Shown here in pieces: positions 35,624 to 44,370 of a stretch of DNA of 64,000 bases. This DNA comes from Peteryoungia wuzhouensis (GTDB lineage Bacteria; Pseudomonadota; Alphaproteobacteria; Rhizobiales; Rhizobiaceae), in NCBI RefSeq assembly GCF_003205195.1, contig NZ_QJRY01000001.1, positions 992,001 through 1,056,000 of the forward strand, given 5' to 3'. The translations under genes and the position numbers were made by a program. The notes beneath the pieces were generated by a model. It made no database searches, was not told where the DNA came from, and saw nothing but the letters and a program-made list of their open reading frames with translations. Each line of letters begins with the position of its first letter. Positions within the stretch are counted from its first letter, which is position 1.

Positions 35624-36868
35624 GTGTCACAGGATGTCTACATGCAGGGGGCCGAACAGGGCCTGAGATCGAGCGCCGGCGGCGGCTCGAACCAGGTCCG
35701 TGTGCGCGCCTATAACGAACGCCTCGTGTTGTCGCTGGTGCGGCAGCATCCAGGCTGTTCGAAGGCCGACATCGCCCGCCTGACCGGGCTTTCGCCGCAA
35801 ACCGTCTCCGTCATCATGCGCTCTCTGGAAAGCGACGAACTGCTGATGCGCGGCGAGCCCATTCGCGGCCGCGTCGGGCAGCCCTCCGTGCCGATGTTCA
35901 TCAATCCCGAAGCGGTCTTTTCCTTCGGCGTGAAGATCGGCCGGCGCAGTGCCGACCTCGTGCTGATGGATTTCGCCGGTACCATCCGCCAGCAGAAGCA
36001 CCAGACCTATCGCTATCCGCATCCCGACAACCTGTTGCCCTTCATCTGCGACGGCATCGCCGAACTTGAGGCGGGCATGGAAGTGGCGCAGAGCAGCCGC
36101 ATCGCCGGCATCGGCATTGCAGCACCCTTCGAGCTGTGGAACTGGGCCGAAGAGGTGGGTGCACCGCCCGGTGCCATGGACATCTGGCGCGAAGTGGATC
36201 TGCAGGCCGCCGTCCAGGCGCGTATGGGCCATCCGGTCTATCTGCGCAACGACGCGACCAGCGCCTGCGGTGCGGAACTCGTCTTCGGCGCCGGACAGCG
36301 CTATCCCGACTTCGTGTATTTCTACATCGGCTCCTTCATCGGCGGCGGCATCGTCGTCAATGCCGCCCTCTTCGTCGGGCGCACCGGGACTGCCGGCGCG
36401 ATCGGCCCCCTTCCCGTGCGCGACAAACACGGCGAGACGCGACAGCTCTTGGACATCGCCTCGATCTTCGTGCTCGAAAACCTCCTGCGCGAACGCGGCA
36501 TCGACCCGCAGCCGCTCTGGTATGCAGCCGACCAGTGGATCGATTTCGGCGAACCGCTGGAAATCTGGATCCAGGACACGGCGGCCGCCCTTGCCCAGGC
36601 CGTCGTCGCCGCCTCATCGATCATCGACTTTGCCGCGGCCATCATCGATGGCGGCTTCCCGGACTGGGTGCGCAAACGCCTCGTCCAGGCCACGATCGAA
36701 GCCATGAACCGCCTCGACCTCCAGGGCGTCATGGTGCCCGACATCATCGAAGGCGAAGTGGGCGCCCAGGCCCGCGCCATCGGCGGGGCGAGCCTGCCGA
36801 TCTTCGACCGCTACCTCATCGACCAAACAGTCTTGTTCAAGGAAACACACCATGCTGAAGGGAATTGA
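35624..36868 (+). CDS. ROK-family transcriptional regulator
   Basis: The 414-residue protein has an N-terminal winged helix-turn-helix ([26 protein letters not shown] near residues 42-67) and a ROK sugar-binding domain ([51 protein letters not shown]). The glucokinase ATP-binding motif is lost and the usual ROK zinc motif CxCGxxGC is absent, so it should be a sugar-responsive regulator and not a kinase. Divergent from frcB, it probably controls frcBCAK. The GTG at 35624 is preferred because GGGAGGAG lies 8 bases upstream; the frame itself opens at 35570. Confidence 0.85.
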   Translation: MSQDVYMQGAEQGLRSSAGGGSNQVRVRAYNERLVLSLVRQHPGCSKADIARLTGLSPQTVSVIMRSLESDELLMRGEPIRGRVGQPSVPMFINPEAVFSFGVKIGRRSADLVLMDFAGTIRQQKHQTYRYPHPDNLLPFICDGIAELEAGMEVAQSSRIAGIGIAAPFELWNWAEEVGAPPGAMDIWREVDLQAAVQARMGHPVYLRNDATSACGAELVFGAGQRYPDFVYFYIGSFIGGGIVVNAALFVGRTGTAGAIGPLPVRDKHGETRQLLDIASIFVLENLLRERGIDPQPLWYAADQWIDFGEPLEIWIQDTAAALAQAVVAASSIIDFAAAIIDGGFPDWVRKRLVQATIEAMNRLDLQGVMVPDIIEGEVGAQARAIGGASLPIFDRYLIDQTVLFKETHHAEGN

Positions 36869-37280
36869 TCCCCTCCTGAGCCCCGAGCTTCTCGCGACCC
36901 TGCGCGCCATGGGGCACGGCGACGAGATCGCCATCGTCGACGGCAACTATCCGGCGCTCGAACACGCCCGCCGTCTGGTGCGGCTCGACGGCCATGCGCT
37001 TGTTCCCGTTCTGAATGCGATCCTGAGCGTCATGCCGATCGACGATTTCGTTCCCGAGGCGATCTTCCGCTCGGTGGTCGGCGGCAAGCCGGACCAGGTC
37101 GATCCGGTGCATCAGGAGATCATCGACTGCTGTGCCCGCCACGAGCCGAAGGTGCCTGTCACAAAGCTGATCGGTGCGGATTTCTACAATCGGGTGAAGG
37201 CCGCGCACACCGTCGTGCAGACCGGCGAACCGCGACTTTATGCCAATGTCATCCTGCGCAAGGGCGTCATCTATCCCTGA
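36852..37280 (+). CDS. RbsD/FucU-family sugar mutarotase
   Basis: The 142-residue protein has the RbsD/FucU fold: [35 protein letters not shown], with the catalytic His and Asp of GHGDEIAIVD, and the C-terminal FYNRVKAAHTVVQTGEPRLYANVILRKGVI. These enzymes speed the exchange between anomers of a sugar such as fucose or ribose. It overlaps the ROK regulator by 17 bases, so it is made with it. In this context it may supply the anomer that the kinase or transporter prefers. FucU-like length and the final Y-A-N motif favour the FucU side. Confidence 0.88.
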   Translation: MLKGIDPLLSPELLATLRAMGHGDEIAIVDGNYPALEHARRLVRLDGHALVPVLNAILSVMPIDDFVPEAIFRSVVGGKPDQVDPVHQEIIDCCARHEPKVPVTKLIGADFYNRVKAAHTVVQTGEPRLYANVILRKGVIYP

Positions 37281-37298
37281 CCGGCGGCCGAGGCCCGC

Positions 37299-38033
37299 TC
37301 AGCCTTCCAGCGCGCGCGAGATGCGGCGGGACAGTTCGACCGGGTTCTTCAACACGATGGCCCGGCTGGTGCGTTCCACGAGTTCCTCGCGCGCCAGCCG
37401 CGACATTTCCCGCGACACGGTTTCACGGCTCGCGCCGATATGCTCGGCCAGTTCCGCATGAACGAGCGGCGGCGAGATGATGCGCTCACGGCCGCCATCA
37501 TTGCGCACCCGCGACAGGCGCAGCAGCGTGTTGTAAAGCCGGTGCTTGGTATCGAGGAAGGACAGTTCCGAAAGCCGGTCGTTCATCGCGCGGATGCGCC
37601 GTGACAGCAGTTGAAGCAGGGCAAGCGCCACATCGGCGCGCTGCTTCAGGATGTCGTGGAACACGGTATAGGGAATAACCGTCACCGTCGCGTCGCTCAC
37701 GGCCATCAGGCTTGCCGAGCGGGCGAGATCGTCGATTGCCGCCTGCTCCCCCAGAATGTCGCCGCGCTTGAAACTGCCGAGGATCGCTTCCTTGCCGACG
37801 GTGAAGCGCAGAACCGCGCGGATCTCGCCGGTCTGGACGATAAAGACATCCTTGGACATATCTTCGAAATCGACCAGACTTTCCCCAGCCGACAGCGTCC
37901 GCGAATGGCAACGCGACAGCCATTCACGATCTTCTTCCAGGCTCAGGCCAGAGAATACCGAGCAGCCTTTGAGTGTCATCGGCACGCCTGCAAGAGTTTG
38001 AACCATGGAACCTGTCGTTGTATGTGGCTTCAT
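37299..38033 (-). CDS. Crp/Fnr-family transcriptional regulator
   Basis: The protein (up to 244 residues) has a cyclic-nucleotide-binding-like beta-roll (LVDFEDMSKDVFIVQTGEIRAVLRFTVGKEAILGSFKRGDILGEQAAIDDLARSASLMA) and a C-terminal helix-turn-helix VHAELAEHIGASRETVSREMSRLAREELVE. The Cys pattern of oxygen-sensing Fnr proteins is absent; the beta-roll resembles cAMP-type regulators. The start is uncertain: ATGs at 38033, 38006 and 37979 are all in frame and none has a strong ribosome site. It lies between the mutarotase and the racemase-family gene, convergent with the former. Target genes are unknown. Confidence 0.85.
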   Translation of the reverse strand: MKPHTTTGSMVQTLAGVPMTLKGCSVFSGLSLEEDREWLSRCHSRTLSAGESLVDFEDMSKDVFIVQTGEIRAVLRFTVGKEAILGSFKRGDILGEQAAIDDLARSASLMAVSDATVTVIPYTVFHDILKQRADVALALLQLLSRRIRAMNDRLSELSFLDTKHRLYNTLLRLSRVRNDGGRERIISPPLVHAELAEHIGASRETVSREMSRLAREELVERTSRAIVLKNPVELSRRISRALEG

Positions 38034-38208
38034 CTACTGCAGTACTTGTTGATCTTTTCGCTGACGATATCGAGAATGCACTTATCTCGGTCGATCCACC
38101 AGATAGCAAGATGGCTGCGACCAAGACCCTTACAATTCACCTAGGAAGACCGCTCGGAATTGCATCAAATGCCCGGCATCCATCACAGGTCATCCAAAGC
38201 CTCCAGCC

Positions 38209-39249
38209 CTAGCCGATCGAGCCCGAGGAGGGTCCCCAGACGTCGGTCAGGGCAAAGCCCCGCTGGAAGGGATCGAAGGGATCCAGCGCCACCTGATGCA
38301 GGCCGAAGGTGAAACCGCGGCCGCTGATGGTCGGGATCACGGCCGGCCGGCCGGCAACCTCGGACAGGGCGGACAGGCCGACCTCGAATTCCGAGCCGAT
38401 GATCGAGCGCGACAGCATGACGTCACCCACTTTCGCCTTGCCACGCGCATGCAGCGTCGCGAGGTTGGCGGAATTGCCGGTGCCGCAGGGCGAACGATCG
38501 ACGCGGCCTGGCCACATGGTGGTGCAGGTGCGGATCGCGCCATCCGGATCGACGTCACGGAACATGACATAGGCGACGCCCGAAATGGCGGGGATTTCCG
38601 GATGAACGACCGGGATCTTGCGGTTGATCTCTTCCTTCAGAATCATGCCGGCCTCGACCAGCGCGCGGGCATTGGCCTTGTCGATGGTCAGGCCGACCTG
38701 ACCAACATCGAGCAGCGCATAGAAGATACCGCCATAACTCACGTCGAAGGTGATCGTGCCCCAGTGCTCCGTCTCCAGCCGCACATCCAGTTCGTGCACG
38801 AAGGACGGCACCATGGTCAGCTTCACCCGCTCGCAGCGGCCGTCGCGGCAGGTCGCCGTCGCCTTGACCAGCCCCGCCGCCGTTTCCAGCATCACGATGG
38901 TTTCCGGCTCCTGCATCTCCACCATGCCGGTCTCGAGCAAGGCGGTCGTCGCGCAGATGGAATTCGATCCGGAGCTGGCATGGGCCTGATCCGGCTGCAG
39001 GATGACGAAAGCCGCATCGGCGTCCGGATGCTTGGGCGGCAGGAGCAGATTGACCGAGCCGATCGGCGCGCCGCGCGGCTCAAGCACCAGCATGCGCCGC
39101 AATTCCTGGCCCTTCGGATCCGTGTTCAGCCAGGCCAGCTGGTCGGCCACCGTGTCACCGGGGATCTTCGGCACACCGCCGATCGCAACCCGACCGATCT
39201 CGCCCTCGGCATGGACGTCGAGAAGCTGAATCGTGCGTTTCCATCTCAT
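38209..39249 (-). CDS. Proline racemase-family enzyme, Ser-Cys type
   Basis: The 346-residue protein belongs to the proline racemase superfamily (4-hydroxyproline epimerases, 3-hydroxyproline dehydratases). The second catalytic Cys is present in VDRSPCGTGNSANLATL (about residue 255). The first catalytic position, normally Cys in MCGHG, reads SSGSNSIC, so Ser93 replaces Cys and Ser95 replaces His. A Ser-Cys subgroup is known in this superfamily, so the protein is likely active, on a proline or hydroxyproline derivative. No other hydroxyproline genes are nearby to decide. It is monocistronic on the minus strand. Confidence 0.85.
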   Translation of the reverse strand: MRWKRTIQLLDVHAEGEIGRVAIGGVPKIPGDTVADQLAWLNTDPKGQELRRMLVLEPRGAPIGSVNLLLPPKHPDADAAFVILQPDQAHASSGSNSICATTALLETGMVEMQEPETIVMLETAAGLVKATATCRDGRCERVKLTMVPSFVHELDVRLETEHWGTITFDVSYGGIFYALLDVGQVGLTIDKANARALVEAGMILKEEINRKIPVVHPEIPAISGVAYVMFRDVDPDGAIRTCTTMWPGRVDRSPCGTGNSANLATLHARGKAKVGDVMLSRSIIGSEFEVGLSALSEVAGRPAVIPTISGRGFTFGLHQVALDPFDPFQRGFALTDVWGPSSGSIG

Positions 39250-39592
39250 CTGAATATCTCACATTGGCGGCATCGGCCCGGCCTGTTGCCTTTCCCCTGC
39301 CGATGACGCGCGACCCCGCTGCCGCATCGAAGGAAGGCCGAATCCGGACCTGAAACGATAATGTTGACAGTTAGAACACGCTTTCGTGTTCACCAAGCCC
39401 TATTGTCCGAGGAAGCGGCAAAACAAAGACGGGCGACGCATTTCTGCATCGCCCGTCGTGCAATACCATTCGCGCGGCATCGGCCCATCAGGGTGAAATC
39501 GCCGGCACTGAGTTCGTCGACATGTTCCATCAAGCGCGACGGCAACAGACTGAAAGTCTGGTGTGGACAGTGATTTCAAGGAAAAGAAAGAA
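39250..39592. other. Intergenic region between the racemase-family gene and tRNA-Arg
   Basis: No protein gene is supported in these 343 bases. They hold the leader and promoter of the racemase-family gene on the left and a strong minus-strand terminator at 39421-39457 that probably ends the tRNA-Arg transcript. Confidence 0.5.
39421..39457 (-). terminator. Terminator, probably of the tRNA-Arg transcript
   Basis: GACGGGCGA (39428-39436) pairs with TCGCCCGTC (39449-39457), with an inner GCA/TGC extension. On the minus strand it is followed by TTTGTTTTGCC. It lies about 135 bases beyond the tRNA 3' end with no gene between. Confidence 0.75.
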
Positions 39593-39669
39593 TGGCGCAC
39601 CCGAAGAGATTCGAACTCCTGACCCCCAGATTCGTAGTCTGGTGCTCTATCCAGCTGAGCTACGGGTGC
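39593..39669 (-). tRNA. tRNA-Arg, anticodon ACG
   Basis: Read on the minus strand, the 77-base sequence folds as a cloverleaf. Acceptor arm GCACCCG pairs with CGGGTGC, the D arm has GCTCAGCTGGATAGAGC, the anticodon stem CCAGA/TCTGG holds loop CTACGAA with anticodon ACG, and the T arm is AGGAGTTCGAATCTCTT-like with GTTCGAATC. The 3' CCA is encoded (39593-39595). ACG would be edited to ICG to read CGU, CGC and CGA codons. Confidence 0.95.
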
Positions 39670-39795
39670 GTGCCAGCCGACTGTTCGTCGGCGTTGGCGA
39701 TCCTCTAAAGCGTGACGCTTTGGAATGCAAGCGCCCTTTTTCAAAAAAGAGTCATTTTGCCGTCACTTCCCCTCAGACAACCGTCAAAGAGGCCC

Positions 39796-41286
39796 TCAGG
39801 CGCGGGCGCGCCAGTCGTCGAGAGCCACTGGTCTGTCGGGGATTTCGACGCGGAACAGGGTGCCGGGACCGGGTTTTTCCACAAGCGCGATCGTGCCGCC
39901 ATGGGCAAGCACCAGCTCGCGGGCAATCGCCAGCCCCAGCCCCGTTCCGCCCGAGCGGGCCGAGCCGCGGAAGGCGGCAAAGAGGTTTTCGCGCGCCTTG
40001 GCCGGCATGCCGGGGCCTGTGTCGTCGATGGTGATCGCCACGACCGAGCCGGTGCGCTGGGCCGAGATCGTGATCCGGCGCGGATGATCGGGATCCTCAG
40101 GCGTGAAGCTCGCCAGAGCCTGCACGGCATTGCGGCAGATATTGTGAATGACGCGGAAGAGCTGCTCGCTGTCGCCGTCGATCTCGATGTCGGCAGCAAT
40201 CAGATCGACGAATTCAATGCCCGTCTCGTGGCTCAGCTGCAGGAGGTCACGCACCTCCTGGCAGAGTTCGGCGAGGCGGAAGCGCCGCCGCTGCGGTTCG
40301 GCTTCCGAGGTCTGACCGTAGGACAGGACCTCGCTCGTATAGCCGACCGCCCGGTCGATCGCGCGCAGCAGTTTCGGCGCGAAACTCTTGACCAGGGGAT
40401 CATCGACATCGACCAGCCGGTCGGACATCAGCTGGGCGGAGGCAAGGATGTTGCGCATGTCGTGGTTGATCTTCGAGACCGCCAGGCCCAGATCGACCAG
40501 CGTCTTCTGCTGGCGCAGCGTTTTCTGCAGCTGATCCTGCATGCGGGTCAGGTGACGCCCGGCCACCGCAATCTCGTCCTTGCCGTCGGTGGCCGCCAGA
40601 ATGCGCTCCGGATCCTCCGGGTTCTCGGCAAAGGCCTGCATGCTGCGGGCAAGCCGGCGCACCGGCATGATCATCACCCTGTTGATGGCAAGGAACATCA
40701 AAAGGGCTGTAATCACCGAAATGATCAGCGAGACGATGAGAATGTTGTGCGCATAGCCCAGCATGGCGCGGCGAAGCGGCCGCTCCTCCATGACGATCTC
40801 GATCGTCGTGTCGGGCGAATCGGCAATCGGCCCATAGACGCGCAGCAGCCGGTCGCCGCCGAAGACCAACGTGTAAAAGGCGTCGCGAATCGATTCGATC
40901 TCGGAGTAGTCGGCGAGATCATAGGCCGCATCGACTTCCGTCGGCATTTCGGTCACCGCGAGCAGCCGGGAGGTCCCGTCCTTGCGCAACACGATCGCCT
41001 TGGTGCCGGTGGTCGCCAGCGTATCTTCCTGGACGCCGCGCGGCAGTTCGAGCGGCTGCAGGCCGTCGATGACGACGCCGGCGGCCGCCGCCGTGTTCAG
41101 CCGGTCCTGCAGCCAGCGCTGCCGCATGGTCGCCACGGACGGCGCGAAGATCAGGATTTCCGCCAGCATCACGAAGGCGATGGTCAGCCACAAGAGCTTG
41201 CCGGACAGCCCTCTGATCCGGCTCGGCATGCGGTAGCCGCCCGAGAGGTCGGACTGCATATCGCTGTCCTGCCGGTCAAACATCAC
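39796..41286 (-). CDS. Membrane sensor histidine kinase
   Basis: The 496-residue protein has two membrane segments (about residues 28-50 and 178-200) around a periplasmic domain, a HAMP linker (INRVMIMPVRRLARSMQAFAENP), a coiled coil, and a kinase core. The phospho-His is in VSKINHDMRNILASAQLMSDRL near residue 275; N box NICRNAVQAL and G boxes DTGPGMP and GGTGLGLAIA follow. There is no receiver domain. No response-regulator gene lies next to it, so it is an orphan kinase; the chemoreceptor gene downstream on the strand is separately transcribed. The signal sensed is unknown. Confidence 0.9.
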   Translation of the reverse strand: MMFDRQDSDMQSDLSGGYRMPSRIRGLSGKLLWLTIAFVMLAEILIFAPSVATMRQRWLQDRLNTAAAAGVVIDGLQPLELPRGVQEDTLATTGTKAIVLRKDGTSRLLAVTEMPTEVDAAYDLADYSEIESIRDAFYTLVFGGDRLLRVYGPIADSPDTTIEIVMEERPLRRAMLGYAHNILIVSLIISVITALLMFLAINRVMIMPVRRLARSMQAFAENPEDPERILAATDGKDEIAVAGRHLTRMQDQLQKTLRQQKTLVDLGLAVSKINHDMRNILASAQLMSDRLVDVDDPLVKSFAPKLLRAIDRAVGYTSEVLSYGQTSEAEPQRRRFRLAELCQEVRDLLQLSHETGIEFVDLIAADIEIDGDSEQLFRVIHNICRNAVQALASFTPEDPDHPRRITISAQRTGSVVAITIDDTGPGMPAKARENLFAAFRGSARSGGTGLGLAIARELVLAHGGTIALVEKPGPGTLFRVEIPDRPVALDDWRARA

Positions 41287-41464
41287 GTCGAATTCCTGTC
41301 ATCCCAAAGGTCGATTTCGGATCGGGGCGCGCCGCTATCTTAGTGCAGTGCGATAGACAAGGCCAAGTGGAAGATCGCCGCACACGTTAATCTTTGGTCA
41401 TGAATACGAAACGGCCGCAGCATCGGATGCTGCGGCCGTCGACATCAGAACTGCCCCTTGGGGA

Positions 41465-43483
41465 TCAGAATTCTTCCCAACTGTCGCCCTTGGGGGCCGC
41501 CGCCGCCGCCGCACGACCGGAACCGCTGACGGCGCGCGCCACGTTGCCGGCGAGCTGCCGCGCCGGCGAGGCGACCGGACGATGCTGCTGGGCCGCCACC
41601 GGGGCAGCGCGCATGCCGCGCACATCGCCGCCGAGTTTGAACTGCGCGACGATCTGGGCAAGGCCCGCCGCTTCGCCCGAGAGCTTGTGCGTGGAGGCCG
41701 AGGTCTCCTCGACCATGGCCGCATTCTGCTGGGTCACCTGGTCCATCTGGTTGATGGCGGTGTTAACCTCGGCCAGACCCGTCGACTGCTCCTTGGCCGC
41801 GGCTGCGATCGAATGGATGTGGTCGTTGATCTTCAGGACGCGGCTTTCGATTTCCGAGAGCGCGGCGCCGGTGCGCTGCACCAGCTTCACGCCGCCGGCG
41901 ACTTCCTCGCCGGATTTGGTGATCAGCGTCTTGATGTCCTTGGCCGCATTGGCGGAGCGCTGGGCGAGTTCCCGCACCTCCTGGGCGACGACGGCAAACC
42001 CCTTGCCGGCTTCGCCCGCACGGGCGGCTTCCACGCCGGCATTCAGCGCCAAAAGATTGGTCTGGAAGGCAATCTCGTCGATCACGTTGATGATCTGCGA
42101 GATTTCCCGCGAGGCCTGCTCGATGCGGCCCATGGCGTTGACCGCCTCGCCAACGACGGAGGCCGACTGGGCCGCGCTGTGCTTGGCCTCGGTGACCATG
42201 TTGCTGGCTTCCTGGGCCCGCTCGCTCGACTGGCGAACGACAACGGTGATCTCGTCGAGGGCTGCCGACGTTTCTTCCAGGGCTGCGGCCTGCTGCTCGG
42301 TGCGTTTCGACAGGTCGTTGGCCGCCGAGGTCAGCTGCACCGTATTGTCGTTGATGGACTCGGTCCGGCCGCGGATGTCCGACATCGACTGCCGCAGGCT
42401 CTGGAACGACTTGTTGACGTTGGCCTGGAGCTCGGCGAAGACGCCACGGAAATTGCCATTCATCTCCTGCGACAGGTCGTTGGCGGCCAGGCTGCCGATG
42501 ACGCGGTTGGTTTCCGAAACGCCCGTTTCCACGGATGCGAGAAGCTCGTTGATATTGGCGCCGAAGCGGTTGAGGTTGGCGTCTTCATAGTCCTTCTCGA
42601 TGCGGCGGGAGAAATCGCCGGCTGCCGCAGAGGCGACGACGGCCGCCATGCTGCTCTGCAGGTCGTCGCTCTTGGCGCGCATCGCGCTTTCTTGGGCATT
42701 GAGGCGCTGGACGGAAAGACCATTCTCCTTGAACACCTCGACGGCAGCGGCCATTTCGCCGATTTCGTCGGGACGGCCGCTATAGGGGATTTCGGTGCCG
42801 TAATTGCCGCCGGCAATGCCGTTCATCGCTGCGGTCACGCGGCGGATCGGACGGCTCAGATGGTTGACGCCGATATGCATGCCGAGGCCGGCGCCGACGG
42901 CGACCGCCAGCAGCGTGACGCTGGAGATCAGCAGCATCATGGTGCTGCGGAACGATGCCAGGCTGTTGGTCAAGGCCGTCAATTCGGCGAGGTCGGCATC
43001 GACGACGGCGTCGATATCGGCCTGGAATGTCTTGCGGTTGGCGCGGTTCGCGTCCGTATTGCCCTGTGCATTGGCGTCCTTCGGACCGACGTCCACGCCG
43101 AGACGCGCCGTTTCCGCGCGGAAGGTGCGGAACTCCGCCGATTTCGCCGTCATGCCGTCGAAGGTCGCCTTCTGCGCCTCGGGCACCAGCGGCTTCCATT
43201 GGGCGAGCGTGGCATCCATCTTGTCCAGGCTCTTCATGATCCCTTCGGCGAAGGGTTTGGCCTTTTCGCTGTTGGGTGCCGCGTAAATGCCGCGGGCGTC
43301 CATGACGACAGCGGTCACCATGCGGTTCAGGCGCTCGCCGAGATAGGCACGCTGCGAGATCTGCAGCAAGGCTGCCGATTTGGCGCCGTATTGCACCGTC
43401 ACGAACAGGCCCATGGCACCGATGACGATCGCCGCCACTCCCAAGATGCCGACCAATGAATAAACCTTGCCGCTGACCTTCAC
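41465..43483 (-). CDS. Methyl-accepting chemotaxis protein
   Basis: The 672-residue chemoreceptor has two membrane segments (near residues 8-30 and 185-208) flanking a helical periplasmic sensor domain, HAMP domains ([25 protein letters not shown]), and a long coiled-coil signalling domain with the conserved tip [31 protein letters not shown]. The very end, GDSWEEF, resembles the C-terminal pentapeptide that docks the methylation enzymes CheR and CheB. A GTG at 43483 with GGAG 8 bases upstream is the likely start; the frame opens further upstream. No che operon is in the window. Confidence 0.9.
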   Translation of the reverse strand: MKVSGKVYSLVGILGVAAIVIGAMGLFVTVQYGAKSAALLQISQRAYLGERLNRMVTAVVMDARGIYAAPNSEKAKPFAEGIMKSLDKMDATLAQWKPLVPEAQKATFDGMTAKSAEFRTFRAETARLGVDVGPKDANAQGNTDANRANRKTFQADIDAVVDADLAELTALTNSLASFRSTMMLLISSVTLLAVAVGAGLGMHIGVNHLSRPIRRVTAAMNGIAGGNYGTEIPYSGRPDEIGEMAAAVEVFKENGLSVQRLNAQESAMRAKSDDLQSSMAAVVASAAAGDFSRRIEKDYEDANLNRFGANINELLASVETGVSETNRVIGSLAANDLSQEMNGNFRGVFAELQANVNKSFQSLRQSMSDIRGRTESINDNTVQLTSAANDLSKRTEQQAAALEETSAALDEITVVVRQSSERAQEASNMVTEAKHSAAQSASVVGEAVNAMGRIEQASREISQIINVIDEIAFQTNLLALNAGVEAARAGEAGKGFAVVAQEVRELAQRSANAAKDIKTLITKSGEEVAGGVKLVQRTGAALSEIESRVLKINDHIHSIAAAAKEQSTGLAEVNTAINQMDQVTQQNAAMVEETSASTHKLSGEAAGLAQIVAQFKLGGDVRGMRAAPVAAQQHRPVASPARQLAGNVARAVSGSGRAAAAAAPKGDSWEEF

Positions 43484-43665
43484 GACCCGCACTCCACTCC
43501 ACGCGACACGCCTTGGCGCATCTCTCCCAATTTGCGGGAACCTTAGGAGGGAGTGTTTAAAGCTCCGTTCCACACCAGATTTGGGGTGGCGCGGCCGGCC
43601 GAAGGGTCATTCACGAGCACGATTGCGCCGCGGTCACGGCCCCGCTCAAATCCGGCTTCGCGCGA

Positions 43666-43694
43666 TTGACTCTTCGCACCCCCGCCCGTATAAG
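43666..43694 (+). promoter_or_regulatory. Sigma-70 promoter of rpmH-rnpA-yidC
   Basis: TTGACT (43666-43671), a 17-base spacer and TATAAG (43689-43694) make a near-consensus housekeeping promoter about 115 bases before rpmH. The rest of the 327-base gap from 43484 holds the upstream region of the divergent chemoreceptor gene and nothing else obvious. Confidence 0.75.
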
Positions 43695-43810
43695 CCGCGC
43701 ACGTTCGGAAAAGGCGCCCCGGCGGCGCTTACCCGTGCGACAAAACCAAACGCTGATGCAATCTCTTGATTGCACATCCAAGAAGGGCCGCACACCGCGG
43801 TATTAAATAA

Positions 43811-43948
43811 ATGTCGAAGCGTACTTTCCAACCTTCCAAGCTTGTTCGCAAGCGTCGCCACGGTTTCCGTGCACGCATGGCAACCAAGGGCGGCCGTCAG
43901 GTCCTCAACGCTCGCCGCTCGCGCGGTCGTGCGAAGCTTTCGGCCTAA
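43811..43948 (+). CDS. rpmH: 50S ribosomal protein L34
   Basis: The 45-residue product begins [20 protein letters not shown] and ends [12 protein letters not shown], a full match to bacterial L34, a small very basic protein near the peptide exit region of the large subunit. It is too short for most ORF cut-offs. The order rpmH-rnpA-yidC is conserved across bacteria, and rnpA starts 32 bases downstream. A strong sigma-70 promoter lies upstream. Confidence 0.97.
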   Translation: MSKRTFQPSKLVRKRRHGFRARMATKGGRQVLNARRSRGRAKLSA

Positions 43949-43980
43949 GGCCTGAAGTGCCCGACGAGATTGACGGGCCC

Positions 43981-44370
43981 ATGACGTCCACGGACACAAA
44001 GACATCTGTCGGCCGGCTGAAAAGCCGGCCCCAGTTTCTCGCCGTCAGAAAAGGCGAAGCGCGCAAGGGTCGACTGTTCCTCCTCGAGGTCCTCGACCGC
44101 AAGGATGACGCGCAGGCCCGGGTGGGCTACACGGTCACCAAGAAACATGGCAATGCAGTGGAACGCAACCGCATGCGGCGCAGGCTGAAAGAAGCCGTGC
44201 GGCTGAATGCGGCGTTTGCAATGAAGCCGGGACACGACTATGTCATTGTCGGCCGGCGCGAGGTGCTCGGTGCACCCTTCAGTCAGCTGTCGCAACAGCT
44301 GATCCATCGTATTGAAAACCGCCAGACGAACAACACGCGGTCGCACAAGACCGGTCCCAGGAAAGAATGA
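43981..44370 (+). CDS. rnpA: Ribonuclease P protein component
   Basis: The 129-residue basic protein binds RNase P RNA and helps mature the 5' ends of tRNAs. The family core is present: [20 protein letters not shown], then [27 protein letters not shown] with the signature [10 protein letters not shown], and the late [11 protein letters not shown]. The ATG at 43981 gives the expected N-terminus, although a GTG at 43957 is also in frame. It overlaps yidC at its stop (ATGATG), keeping the classic rpmH-rnpA-yidC order. Confidence 0.95.
   Translation: MTSTDTKTSVGRLKSRPQFLAVRKGEARKGRLFLLEVLDRKDDAQARVGYTVTKKHGNAVERNRMRRRLKEAVRLNAAFAMKPGHDYVIVGRREVLGAPFSQLSQQLIHRIENRQTNNTRSHKTGPRKE

Noticed and set aside
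41582..43459. 625-codon frame antisense to the chemoreceptor
   Set aside because: Gly, His and Arg rich with no domain; the minus strand encodes a complete chemoreceptor.
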